From an uncultured Clostridia bacterium (GTDB lineage Bacteria; Bacillota; Clostridia; TANB77; CAG-508), in contig CALXJL010000011.1 of NCBI GenBank assembly GCA_944388615.1, positions 1-21,757 of the forward strand: a stretch of DNA of 21,757 nucleotides, given 5' to 3'. The translations under genes were made by a program, and so were the position numbers. The notes under the pieces are model-generated. The model saw only the letters and a program-made list of their open reading frames with translations, had not been told where the DNA came from and did no database searches. How positions within the stretch are numbered: the first letter of the stretch is position 1; every line of letters starts with the position of its first letter. Below, piece after piece: positions 5,366 to 12,805 of the stretch.

Positions 5366-7093
5366 TTATACTCCCATAATATTTTTCATTGCATTTTCTA
5401 GATCTAATACTTCTTTTGTTGCTTCTTCTTCACTTGATGCTTTTACTCCAACATATATTTTTACTTTTGGTTCTGTTCCTGAAGGACGAACACAACACCA
5501 ATTATTATCTTCTAAATCATAGTATAATACATTTGATTTTGGTAATCCTGTATTTTCTATCTCTTTTGTTTCCATATTTATAACTGTATCATTTAAATAA
5601 TCTCTTACTTTCATAACTTTATACTTTCCAATTGCATCTGGTAATTGTTTACGTAAATTCTCTAAAATTGAATTTATTTTGCTTGCTCCTTCTATTCCTT
5701 CAAATGTTAAAGAAATTGTATCTTCCTTAAAGAAACCATATTTTTTATAGATATTAATCATTTGATCCCATAAAGTTAATCCTTTACTTTTATAATAACA
5801 TGCAGCCTCACATAAACTCATTACTGCTACACAAGCATCTTTATCTCTTGCATATGTTCCTATTAAACATCCATAACTTTCTTCAAACCCAAATTCATAT
5901 GTATACTTTTTTGTCTCCTCAAATAATTTTATTTGTTCTCCAATATATTTAAATCCCGTTAATACCTCCATTAATTCTAGATTATACTCTTTAGCTATTG
6001 CATCCGCTAAATTAGAAGACACTATAGTCTTTATTAATACACCATTTTTAGATAGAGTTCCCTTTTCTTTTCTCTGTGAAAATAAATATTCTGCAATTAA
6101 TAATGCTGACATGTTCCCTGTATATGGCATATATCTTCCTGTTTTTGTATCTTTTGCATAAATTCCTAATCTATCCGCATCAGGATCTGTGGCAAGTACT
6201 ATATCTGCATCTTTTTCTTTTGCTAACTTTAATGCCAATTCAAAAGCTTTTTTATCTTCTGGATTTGGATATTTAACTGTTGAAAATTCAGGATCTGGTT
6301 TTTCTTGCTCTGGTACTACATATACATTTTCAAATCCTAATTCTTTTAAAATTCGTTGTACCGGAATATTTCCTGTTCCATGTAATGGTGTATAAACAAT
6401 TTTAATTTGTTTTCCCATTTCTTTTATTACTTCTGGATTAATTACTTGATTTTTTAATTCTTTTATATAAGCATCATCTATCTCTTTTCCTATTATATTA
6501 TATAGTCCATTTAATTCAGCTTCTTCTTTATCAATCATTTTGATTTCTTCAAAATCTTTCACATTATTTACTTCATTTATAATTTCTTTATCTTTTGGTG
6601 CTGTTATTTGAGCCCCATCTTCCCAATATACTTTATATCCATTATAATTTTTAGGATTATGGCTAGCTGTAATAACTATACCAGATATACAACCCAACTT
6701 TCTAACTGCAAAAGATAATTCCGGTGTTGGTCTTAATGATTCAAATCTATAGGTCTTTATACCATTAGCATTTAGACATAATGCAGCCCACTGGCTAAAT
6801 TCTTTTGACATATGTCTAGAGTCATATGCTATTGCTACACCTTTTTCTTTTCCATCTTGTTTAATAATGTAATTTGCTAGCCCTTGTGTAGCTTTTGTAA
6901 CAGTATATCTATTCATTCTATTTGTTCCTGCACCAATAATTCCTCTTAATCCTGCTGTTCCAAATTCTAGATCTTTATAAAATCTATCTTTTATCTCTTT
7001 ATCATTATTCTTTATATTTAATAGTTCTTTTTTTGTTTCTTCATCAAATACTTTATTAGAAATCCAATCATTATATTTGTCTAGATATTCCAT
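5366..7093 (-). CDS. Alpha-phosphohexomutase (phosphoglucomutase/phosphomannomutase)
   Basis: 575 aa, the usual length of the PgcA-type alpha-D-phosphohexomutase family. The phosphoserine loop is TASHNP (142-147, Ser144), the metal loop is DPDADR (303-308), the sugar-binding loop GFEESYG (402-408) and the phosphate-binding loop RPSGTEPK (536-543). It is therefore a complete enzyme interconverting hexose-6-P and hexose-1-P, most likely glucose. AGGAGG lies 7 nt before the ATG. It follows a UDP-sugar pyrophosphorylase gene by 29 bp in one operon, so together they would supply UDP-sugars for cell wall and polysaccharide synthesis. Confidence 0.93.
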   Translation of the reverse strand: MEYLDKYNDWISNKVFDEETKKELLNIKNNDKEIKDRFYKDLEFGTAGLRGIIGAGTNRMNRYTVTKATQGLANYIIKQDGKEKGVAIAYDSRHMSKEFSQWAALCLNANGIKTYRFESLRPTPELSFAVRKLGCISGIVITASHNPKNYNGYKVYWEDGAQITAPKDKEIINEVNNVKDFEEIKMIDKEEAELNGLYNIIGKEIDDAYIKELKNQVINPEVIKEMGKQIKIVYTPLHGTGNIPVQRILKELGFENVYVVPEQEKPDPEFSTVKYPNPEDKKAFELALKLAKEKDADIVLATDPDADRLGIYAKDTKTGRYMPYTGNMSALLIAEYLFSQRKEKGTLSKNGVLIKTIVSSNLADAIAKEYNLELMEVLTGFKYIGEQIKLFEETKKYTYEFGFEESYGCLIGTYARDKDACVAVMSLCEAACYYKSKGLTLWDQMINIYKKYGFFKEDTISLTFEGIEGASKINSILENLRKQLPDAIGKYKVMKVRDYLNDTVINMETKEIENTGLPKSNVLYYDLEDNNWCCVRPSGTEPKVKIYVGVKASSEEEATKEVLDLENAMKNIMGV

Positions 7094-7122
7094 ATTTTTT
7101 CCTCCAAATTCAACTTATATTT

Positions 7123-8364
7123 CTACAATTTAAAAAATGCTTTATATAATTTTCTAGCAGTTTCCGGGCTATCAACACCTTCTGCATTTTTTACTGGTGC
7201 AAATTCTTCTTCTCTTTTTACTCTCATTATTGCCATATCGTCTAAAGATTCAAATGCATCAAATAAAAATGCTTCAAATTTAAATGCATTTGGGCTCTCT
7301 GCTTTTACGATATTATTATTTCTATCTAAATAATTTGTCTTTTTATGAGCTGCATGATATGGTAATTTTTTCTTACTAATTTCTTGTATTGCTTTTATAT
7401 TAAATAGATTACATAATATATGTGATTCTCCATATATTAATTCCCCATTTTCATCTGTAGCTTCTGACATTTCCTTAGAAATTTCACTATATTCTATTAC
7501 ACTAGGTTTATTATCTCTCCTACAAAATACCCCTACTTTTTCTTGTGGATTTGCTTTTACAACACTTTTTCCAGCAGCTAATACATTTTTAGTTTCTGCT
7601 AATCCAATAATTGTTGGATCAACCATTTTTACTAAAACATTATCTACTCCACCTATAAATACCCATTCTATAGATTTTTCTAACATATCTTTAATAATAT
7701 TTTCTCTGTCCATAGACTCAAATACTCCTCCATGTCCATCTGCTGCTAATTTTATCATTCCATTCTCATCTAATAAAATCTTTCCATCTTCTCCAACCAT
7801 TGGAAGTCTACCTTGTTTAAAAAATATTATTTTATCCTTTGGATATCCAAAATAATTATTTGTCTCAAAGAAATCTACAGTTGCTTTATTATTTTCTTTA
7901 CTAGTCATTATATACCAATTAACATATATTCCATATCTTTTTTGAGCATCTTTTAATGTGTCACATAATATTTCAAATATAGATTTATGTGAACTTAATC
8001 CTAAATCATAAGTCCCTTTTGGACCATTATGTCCTAATCTAGTTCCTTGTCCACCTGCCATTGTTAATACAGCTAATTTTCCATTTTTTATTTTTTCTAA
8101 TCCAATTTTATCGTACATTTCTTTTGTAGCTTTATCCAATTTTGATTTATCCACATAATTAATAGGTTTTATCTTATTATTATCATATTTAAATTCTTTA
8201 TTTGTATTACTATATAGTTCAGAAATTTGTTTAAAATCCAAATCTAATATTTCGTCTAATAATTCCTCCTTATTTGTTTCATTTAGTTCGTCATATTTTT
8301 GTAATAAATGTTCTTGATTGTTTTCTTTAATTATTTTTTTTGCCTTTTCTAATTTTTCTTTCAT
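7123..8364 (-). CDS. UDP-sugar pyrophosphorylase, UDPGP/UAP family
   Basis: 413 aa of the eukaryotic-type UDPGP family (COG4284), not the GalU family. An N-terminal helical region (1-75) precedes the nucleotide-binding signature MAGGQGTRLG (102-111) and the catalytic Lys of GPKGTYD (114-120). GGVDNVL at about 238 is the uridine/metal region, and HILCNLF follows later. The GGQGTRLG form resembles UDP-N-acetylhexosamine pyrophosphorylases, but many clostridial members are annotated as UTP-glucose-1-P uridylyltransferase. The coupled phosphohexomutase favours glucose-1-P as substrate, while GlcNAc-1-P cannot be excluded. The SD is AGGAGG. It is the first gene of a two-gene operon. Confidence 0.85.
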   Translation of the reverse strand: MKEKLEKAKKIIKENNQEHLLQKYDELNETNKEELLDEILDLDFKQISELYSNTNKEFKYDNNKIKPINYVDKSKLDKATKEMYDKIGLEKIKNGKLAVLTMAGGQGTRLGHNGPKGTYDLGLSSHKSIFEILCDTLKDAQKRYGIYVNWYIMTSKENNKATVDFFETNNYFGYPKDKIIFFKQGRLPMVGEDGKILLDENGMIKLAADGHGGVFESMDRENIIKDMLEKSIEWVFIGGVDNVLVKMVDPTIIGLAETKNVLAAGKSVVKANPQEKVGVFCRRDNKPSVIEYSEISKEMSEATDENGELIYGESHILCNLFNIKAIQEISKKKLPYHAAHKKTNYLDRNNNIVKAESPNAFKFEAFLFDAFESLDDMAIMRVKREEEFAPVKNAEGVDSPETARKLYKAFFKL

Positions 8365-8419
8365 AATAAATCCTCCTATAGTATAATTACTTTCATTCGT
8401 TTTTTAAACCTTTTTACAT

Positions 8420-8446
8420 ATTATACCATATAGGAATTTTAGTCAA
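8420..8446 (-). promoter_or_regulatory. Promoter of the pyrophosphorylase-phosphohexomutase operon
   Basis: Minus strand: TTGACT (8446-8441), then an extended -10 TGGTATAAT whose TATAAT is 8425-8420. The spacer is 15 bp, short, or 17 bp if TAATAT is the -10. The extended TG makes the first reading plausible. Confidence 0.58.
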
Positions 8447-8448
8447 TG

Positions 8449-8505
8449 TTTTAGTAAACTTTATTTATACAATTGTGAATTTTTAGTAAACTTTATTTAT
8501 ACAAT
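8449..8505. repeat. 25-bp perfect direct repeat (32-bp period) at a gene's 3' end
   Basis: The 25-mer beginning TTTTAGTAAACTTTATTTAT occurs at 8449-8473 and 8481-8505, identical, separated by 7 bp (8474-8480). The right-hand copy contains the TAA stop of the leftward gene at 8497. It looks like a recent 32-bp tandem duplication of the gene end. There is no hairpin in the unit. Confidence 0.85.
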
Positions 8506-9012
8506 ATTCATTCTTTTATATCCTTCAAAAACTTCTTCTATATTTTTTTCTCCAGTTGTATTTAATACTTTATCGTGCTTATCTAATATTTCATTAAAAT
8601 TACTAGATACTTCCATGACTTCATAACAATTTAATATTTTTAAATTATTTAAATTTTTATTATTTAAGTTAACCAATTTCTCTATAGCTTTATTAGCATT
8701 TTCTATATATTCTTTTTTTCCATTTATAACTATAGTTTGCTCTCTTTTATTTTTAAGTATATTTTCTATATTTTCAATTTCTAAATTTTTCTCATTTTTC
8801 CAATTTATCTGTAATATTTTGGATTTATTTTCCATTTTCATTCTTTCTACCAATACTGTTATATTATTTTCTAGATCATTTTCTAATATTGTACTAATTT
8901 CATTTTTATCATCTATTTCTTTATTTATATAAGGTAATAACATTGTTGTTAAATGCCAATCACTAACATAAAAGCTACAAATTTTGGTAATGTTTTTAGT
9001 AACATTCTCCAT
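8497..9012 (-). CDS. Conserved-looking clostridial protein of unknown function
   Basis: 171 aa, acidic/neutral, Asn-, Glu- and Lys-rich, with no signal peptide or membrane helix. The N-terminus (about 9-30, ITKICSFYVSDWHLTTMLLP) is hydrophobic with aromatic residues. The middle (40-100) alternates beta-like stretches (ITVLVERM, KILQINWK, QTIVINGK). The C-terminus carries NCYEVMEVSSNFNEILDKHDKV. I do not recognise a named domain. It has a strong SD (AGGAGG) and its own sigma-A-like promoter with a palindromic operator at 9041-9057, so expression is regulated. It is a single-gene unit with its 3' end inside a tandem duplication, divergent from spoIIR; a sporulation link is only positional. Confidence 0.7.
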   Translation of the reverse strand: MENVTKNITKICSFYVSDWHLTTMLLPYINKEIDDKNEISTILENDLENNITVLVERMKMENKSKILQINWKNEKNLEIENIENILKNKREQTIVINGKKEYIENANKAIEKLVNLNNKNLNNLKILNCYEVMEVSSNFNEILDKHDKVLNTTGEKNIEEVFEGYKRMNIV

Positions 9013-9040
9013 TATTTAGCCTCCTATTTCTATTTAGTAC

Positions 9041-9076
9041 ATGGTAAATTTTACCATTTTATTATTTCTTTGTCAA
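9041..9076 (-). promoter_or_regulatory. Promoter with palindromic operator for the unknown gene
   Basis: Minus strand TTGACA (9076-9071), 17-bp spacer, extended -10 TGGTAAAAT (TAAAAT 9053-9048). A perfect palindrome, ATGGTAAA-T-TTTACCAT (9041-9057), covers the -10. A dimeric repressor bound there would block transcription. Its identity is unknown. Confidence 0.72.
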
Positions 9077-9153
9077 TAAAATTCATTAATTATCGTTCCC
9101 CTTTTTTCGACATGTATCAAGGCTTTTCCGTTTTTTATTATATTAATATAATA

Positions 9154-9183
9154 TTGAATATTATTTTTTTATTTGTCTATACT
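9154..9183 (+). promoter_or_regulatory. Likely spoIIR promoter
   Basis: TTGAAT (9154-9159), 18 bp, TATACT (9178-9183). The same bases also read as TGAATA-N17-TATACT, resembling forespore sigma-F/sigma-G promoters (TGnATA ... CATACTA), which would suit spoIIR, a sigma-F gene in Bacillus. The sequence cannot distinguish the two readings. Confidence 0.5.
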
Positions 9184-9207
9184 CCTTTTTGAAAAGAGGT
9201 GCTTAAA

Positions 9208-9846
9208 ATGTTAAATTTTATTAAACAAAATTTTAAAAAAATTTTTATTCTACTATTTTTATTATTTATGCTTATATTAGTTTCTTCTATTAATTATGCT
9301 ACTATAACTATTAATAATATATCTGATAATGTATTTAGGTTGCACATTATTGCCAATAGTGACTCAGATAAAGATCAAGAATTAAAATATAAAGTTAGAG
9401 ATTCCATATTAGAATATATTAATAATTCTGACATAGATACTAATAAAAAATCTGATATTATGTTATTCGTCCAAAATAATAAATCTGACTTGTATGATAT
9501 TGCAAAAAAGGTTATTTTAGAAAATGGATTTGACTATGATGTATCTATTTCCATAGGGAAATTCAATTTTCCGACTAAAACATATGCAGACATTTCATTA
9601 CCAGCAGGTACATATGATGCACTTAGAGTTGAAATTGGAAATGCTAATGGTCAAAATTGGTGGTGTGTTATGTTCCCTCCTTTATGTTTTATTGATACTA
9701 CAACAGGTATTGTTCCTGAAGAATCAAAGGAATTATTAGAAAATAATTTAGATTATGAAGAATATAAATTAATATCTGATACATCAAATTCCGAATTACA
9801 AGTTAAGTTTAAAATTGTAGAATTTATTAACTCATTAATTGATTAA
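9208..9846 (+). CDS. spoIIR: Stage II sporulation protein R
   Basis: 212 aa from the ATG at 9208. AGAGGTG lies 6-8 nt before that ATG, while an in-frame GTG three codons earlier (9199) has the SD inside it, so ATG is preferred. The N-terminus (about 11-28) is a membrane/secretion segment. The SpoIIR core follows: FRLHIIANSDSDKDQELKYK, then VRDSILEYI, and the hallmark WWCVMFPPLCF near the centre-C-terminal. SpoIIR is made in the forespore and secreted to the intermembrane space, where it triggers SpoIIGA to process pro-sigma-E in the mother cell. The gene marks a functional sporulation programme. murA follows 98 bp later from its own promoter. Confidence 0.93.
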   Translation: MLNFIKQNFKKIFILLFLLFMLILVSSINYATITINNISDNVFRLHIIANSDSDKDQELKYKVRDSILEYINNSDIDTNKKSDIMLFVQNNKSDLYDIAKKVILENGFDYDVSISIGKFNFPTKTYADISLPAGTYDALRVEIGNANGQNWWCVMFPPLCFIDTTTGIVPEESKELLENNLDYEEYKLISDTSNSELQVKFKIVEFINSLID

Positions 9847-9860
9847 TTAATATATTCTTA

Positions 9861-9913
9861 TTGTATTATAAAAATTTTTGTGCTATATTATCATAGTAGA
9901 ATATATATCTACT
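9861..9913 (+). promoter_or_regulatory. murA promoter with 5' UTR hairpin
   Basis: TTGTAT (9861-9866), 17 bp, extended -10 TGCTATATT (TATATT 9884-9889). Just at the predicted transcript start, AGTAGA (9895-9900) and TCTACT (9908-9913) form a 6-bp hairpin with a 7-nt loop, perhaps stabilising the mRNA. The SD GGAGG is at 9932-9936. Confidence 0.65.
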
Positions 9914-9944
9914 TTATATTTAATATTTTCTGGAGGTAATTTAA

Positions 9945-11204
9945 TTGGAGAAATTAGTTATACATGGTGGAACACGTTTAAATGGAGAAGTTACAATAAG
10001 TGGAGCAAAAAATTCAGCAGTAGCAATACTTCCAGCTACATTATTAATAGATGGAATTTCTACTATTAATAACTTACCAAATATAAGCGATGTAAAAATA
10101 ATTTGTGATATATTAAAAGAATTAGGTGCCAAAATACATTGGAATAATAATAATGAAATTCAAATAGATACAAGAAATATAACTTCATGGAAAGCACCCA
10201 CAGATATGACAAGTAAATTCAGAGCCTCTTATTATTTAATAGGTTCTCTTTTGGGAAGATGTAAATCAGTAGAAGTTGGTTCTCCTGGTGGTTGTAAATT
10301 AGGAGCCAGACCAATTGATCAACATATTAAAGGTTTTGAACTTCTTGGTGCAAAAGTAAAAACTGGTAGTGGAATTATTTCAGCTACCACAGATAAATTA
10401 GTAGGAACATCAATATACATGGATACAGTATCTGTTGGAGCAACAATAAATTTAATGCTTGCAGCTACGCTTTGCGAAGGCACTACTAATATTGAAAATG
10501 CTGCAAAAGAACCACATATAGTTGATGTAGCCAATTTCTTAAATGCAGCTGGTGCTAATATTATAGGAGCAGGAACAGATGTTATAAAGATTATAGGTGT
10601 TCCTAAATTAAAAGCAAATATTACTTATTCCGTAGTTCCTGATCAAATAGAAGCTGGTACATTTATGTTGGCATCTGTAGCATCAAAGGGTGATATTACA
10701 ATTAAAAATTGTGTTCCAGAACATTTAGATTGTTTATCAGCTAAAATAATAGAAATGGGTGCTAATGTAGAATATAATGGAGATGAATTGCGTGTAATTA
10801 TGAATTCAAGACCTAAAGCAGTAAATGTAAATACTCTTCCATATCCAGGTTTTCCAACAGATTTACAATCACAAATGGGAGTTGCTTTATCTATTGCAGA
10901 TGGCACTAGTATTATAAATGAAAGTATTTGGGAATCAAGATTTCAATATACTACAGAATTAAATAAAATGGGTGCTAACATTACATCTCAAGGTAAGACT
11001 GCAATTTTTCAAGGTGTAAAATCACTCACTGGTGCACCTGTTTCTGCAACTGATTTAAGAGCTGGTGCAGCACTTATTATTGCTGGAATTATAGCTCAAG
11101 GTAAAACTGAAGTAAGTAATCTAATACACATAGATAGAGGTTATGAAAATATCGAATCTAAATTTAAAGCACTAGGTGCTAATATAAGAAGAGTAAAAGA
11201 ATAA
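9945..11204 (+). CDS. murA: UDP-N-acetylglucosamine 1-carboxyvinyltransferase MurA
   Basis: 419 aa, full length for MurA. It starts at TTG, chosen because GGAGG lies 8 nt upstream and the homologous MEKLVIHGG N-terminus fits. Substrate residues K22-N23 are in ISGAKNSA. The flexible loop contains the catalytic Cys (C117) in GSPGGCKLGARPID, so it should be fosfomycin-sensitive in type. YPGFPTDLQSQ holds the general acid/base Asp region. It catalyses the first committed step of peptidoglycan synthesis, adding enolpyruvate from PEP to UDP-GlcNAc. It is followed by WalJ- and RlmH-type genes with short gaps, so it probably leads a three-gene operon. Confidence 0.95.
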   Translation: MEKLVIHGGTRLNGEVTISGAKNSAVAILPATLLIDGISTINNLPNISDVKIICDILKELGAKIHWNNNNEIQIDTRNITSWKAPTDMTSKFRASYYLIGSLLGRCKSVEVGSPGGCKLGARPIDQHIKGFELLGAKVKTGSGIISATTDKLVGTSIYMDTVSVGATINLMLAATLCEGTTNIENAAKEPHIVDVANFLNAAGANIIGAGTDVIKIIGVPKLKANITYSVVPDQIEAGTFMLASVASKGDITIKNCVPEHLDCLSAKIIEMGANVEYNGDELRVIMNSRPKAVNVNTLPYPGFPTDLQSQMGVALSIADGTSIINESIWESRFQYTTELNKMGANITSQGKTAIFQGVKSLTGAPVSATDLRAGAALIIAGIIAQGKTEVSNLIHIDRGYENIESKFKALGANIRRVKE

Positions 11205-11228
11205 AATATACTAAGGAATGAAATAATT

Positions 11229-12023
11229 ATGTTAAATTTTTGTAGTCTTTATAGTGGTAGTACTGGAAATTCACTTTTTCTACAGTCTGATAATACTAAT
11301 ATTTTAATCGATGCTGGGGAAAGTGCAAAAAAAATAGTACAAGCACTTAATAATATTAATGTAGATATAAATGATATTGACGCTATTTTAGTTACACATG
11401 AACATTCAGATCATGTAAAAAGTTTAGGAACATTATCTCAAAAATATGATATTCCTGTTTATGCTAATTTGGATACTTGGAATGCAATGCCAAAACAAAA
11501 AGAAAAGATTAAAAATAACGAAAATATAAAATCTTTTAATGTTAACGAAACATTTAATATTAATGATATAGAAATTAATCCATTTTCTATTCCACATGAT
11601 GCAGCTAACCCTTGTGGATTTAACTTTTATTATAAAAAATATAAAATGAGTGTTGCAACAGATATAGGACATATGACTAATGATATTATTGAAAATTTAG
11701 AAAACAGTTCATTTATATTACTAGAATCAAATTATGATAATAATATATTGAAATGTTCTAGATATCCATATTCTCTAAAGCAACGAATATCTGGTCCTAA
11801 TGGACATTTATCAAATGATTTAGCAGGTAAAACAATCTCTTATCTGAAAAAAACTGGACTTAAAACTGCAATATTAGGACATTTAAGTAAAGAAAACAAT
11901 TTTCCTGAATTAGCATATAAGACAGTAGTTGAAGAATTAATTAATAACTCAATTGATGAAAATGATATAAATATCTCTGTAGCAACTAGATATAAATCTA
12001 CTCCACTTTTTAATTTAGCATAA
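11229..12023 (+). CDS. WalJ/YycJ-type metallo-beta-lactamase-fold hydrolase
   Basis: 264 aa. The metal motif HEHSDH is at 57-62, with further ligands H123 (IPHDA), D145 (ATDIGH) and H193 (NGHLSND), all present. The N-terminal SLYSGSTGNS is typical of YycJ. Family members resemble a 5'-3' exonuclease active in DNA repair or wall-linked processes; in Bacillus the gene lies in the walRK (yycFG) operon, but no walRK is visible here. The adjacent rlmH, also found near yycJ in Bacillus, supports the name. The SD AAGGA is distant (11 nt) and weaker than its neighbours. It is 24 bp after murA. Confidence 0.87.
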   Translation: MLNFCSLYSGSTGNSLFLQSDNTNILIDAGESAKKIVQALNNINVDINDIDAILVTHEHSDHVKSLGTLSQKYDIPVYANLDTWNAMPKQKEKIKNNENIKSFNVNETFNINDIEINPFSIPHDAANPCGFNFYYKKYKMSVATDIGHMTNDIIENLENSSFILLESNYDNNILKCSRYPYSLKQRISGPNGHLSNDLAGKTISYLKKTGLKTAILGHLSKENNFPELAYKTVVEELINNSIDENDINISVATRYKSTPLFNLA

Positions 12024-12045
12024 AACTTTAGAAGGAGGAATTTAT

Positions 12046-12525
12046 ATGTTACATATTGATATAGTCTGTGTTGGTAAAATTAAAGAAAAATATTTACAAG
12101 ATGCAATATCAGAATATACGAAACGAGTTTCTAAATATTGTATTTTAAAAATAGTAGAATTACCTGATTTAAAGATTCCAAATAATTGTAGTATCTCTGA
12201 ATGTAATAATATAAAATCATTAGAAGGAAATAATATTATTTCTCATTTAAAGAAACAAAGTTATATTTTTTGTTTAGATTTAAAAGGTAAACAATATTCT
12301 TCTGAAGAATTTTCTAAAAAAATAGAAGATATTACACGCTTTAATAGTCATATTACTTTTATTATTGGTGGATCTTTAGGTGTATCAGATGATGTATTAT
12401 CTAATTCTAAAGAATTAATTTGTTTTTCAAAAATGACATTTCCTCATCAGTTAATTCGTGTTTTCTTAATTGAGCAAATTTACAGAGCTTTTAAAATAAT
12501 GAATAATGAGGCATATCATAAATAA
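12046..12525 (+). CDS. rlmH: 23S rRNA pseudouridine-1915 N3-methyltransferase RlmH
   Basis: 159 aa, the full length of this SPOUT-class family. LDLKGKQYSSEEFS is at 77-90, the knot/SAM loop IIGGSLGVSD at 106-115, and the C-terminal signature MTFPHQLIRV...EQIYRAF...N-EAYHK at 130-159, including H134 and Y157-H158. It methylates N3 of pseudouridine in helix 69 of 23S rRNA on assembled ribosomes. GAAGGAGG lies upstream of the ATG. The gene is 22 bp after the WalJ-type gene and last in the murA operon; no clear terminator follows before the 12545 hairpin. Confidence 0.94.
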   Translation: MLHIDIVCVGKIKEKYLQDAISEYTKRVSKYCILKIVELPDLKIPNNCSISECNNIKSLEGNNIISHLKKQSYIFCLDLKGKQYSSEEFSKKIEDITRFNSHITFIIGGSLGVSDDVLSNSKELICFSKMTFPHQLIRVFLIEQIYRAFKIMNNEAYHK

Positions 12526-12544
12526 ATTATATATATGAGAGGTT

Positions 12545-12631
12545 TTGTAAGGAGGATACATAAAATTTATAAATATACTTTTTTTAGGGGGCTACATTTA
12601 TATTATATATGTTTAGATTTCCTCCTTACAA
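12545..12631. repeat. 12-bp inverted repeat with SD and anti-SD arms enclosing 63 bp
   Basis: TTGTAAGGAGGA (12545-12556) and TCCTCCTTACAA (12620-12631) are exact complements. A second stem ACATA/TATGT (12558-12562 with 12608-12612) extends the fold. The left arm contains AAGGAGG and the right CCTCCTT, the 16S rRNA anti-SD. The loop also holds AGGGGG (12586-12591), which could compete for the CCTCCT. Neither strand shows a T-run directly after the stem, so it is not a standard terminator, and neither has an ATG, GTG or TTG start placed behind the SD. It lies just past rlmH. Confidence 0.72.
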
Positions 12632-12640
12632 GATTAAAAA

Positions 12641-12739
12641 CTATTTAATTATTTTTTTGATTTTTTTTGCTAGCAGAATTACTAGCATATTTTTGATTAT
12701 AAAAAATATTGAAAGAAAACATAAGATTTTAATTAACAT
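12641..12739 (-). CDS. Possible 32-aa hydrophobic basic peptide
   Basis: Minus strand ORF of 32 codons plus TAG. The peptide begins MLIKILCFLSIFFIIK, continues with NMLVILLA and ends KKIKKIIK: a membrane-spanning stretch plus a lysine-rich tail, the form of type I toxin or other small membrane-acting peptides. AAGGA lies 7 nt before the ATG, and a near-consensus promoter (12769-12797) predicts a 23-nt leader. Against it: AT-rich noncoding DNA easily encodes Ile/Leu/Lys/Phe strings, no homologue is recognised, and no antisense promoter was found. It is a candidate only. Confidence 0.4.
   Translation of the reverse strand: MLIKILCFLSIFFIIKNMLVILLAKKIKKIIK
12668..12687. terminator. Weak hairpin, possible terminator of the murA-rlmH operon
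   Basis: TGCTAG (12668-12673) pairs with CTAGCA (12682-12687) over an 8-nt loop, followed on the plus strand by TATTTTTGATT. The stem is only 6 bp and lies inside the possible 32-aa ORF of the other strand. Confidence 0.35.
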
Positions 12740-12768
12740 TTTGTTTTCCTTAAATTGATTCTAAAATA

Positions 12769-12797
12769 ATCATACTCTCTTTTTTACATTATGTCAA
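12769..12797 (-). promoter_or_regulatory. Strong leftward promoter just past spmB
   Basis: Minus strand TTGACA (12797-12792), 17-bp spacer, TATGAT (12774-12769): 11 of 12 consensus bases. It points into the 12526-12768 region, where there is no gene except the possible 32-aa peptide, so it makes that peptide's mRNA or an ncRNA. Confidence 0.68.
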
Positions 12798-12805
12798 GAA
12801 AAACT

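Noticed and set aside
9199..9207. GTG start for spoIIR three codons upstream
   Set aside because: The SD AGAGG overlaps that GTG, while the ATG at 9208 is correctly spaced.
10319..10906. Minus-strand frames within murA and similar frames opposite the phosphohexomutase
   Set aside because: Antisense shadows of well-supported genes, without SD or protein-like features.
12565..12648. A 27-codon plus-strand frame inside the SD/anti-SD hairpin starting at ATT, 9 nt after AAGGAGG
   Set aside because: AUU starts are very rare, the frame crosses the anti-SD arm, and no conservation is known. The hairpin itself is reported instead.
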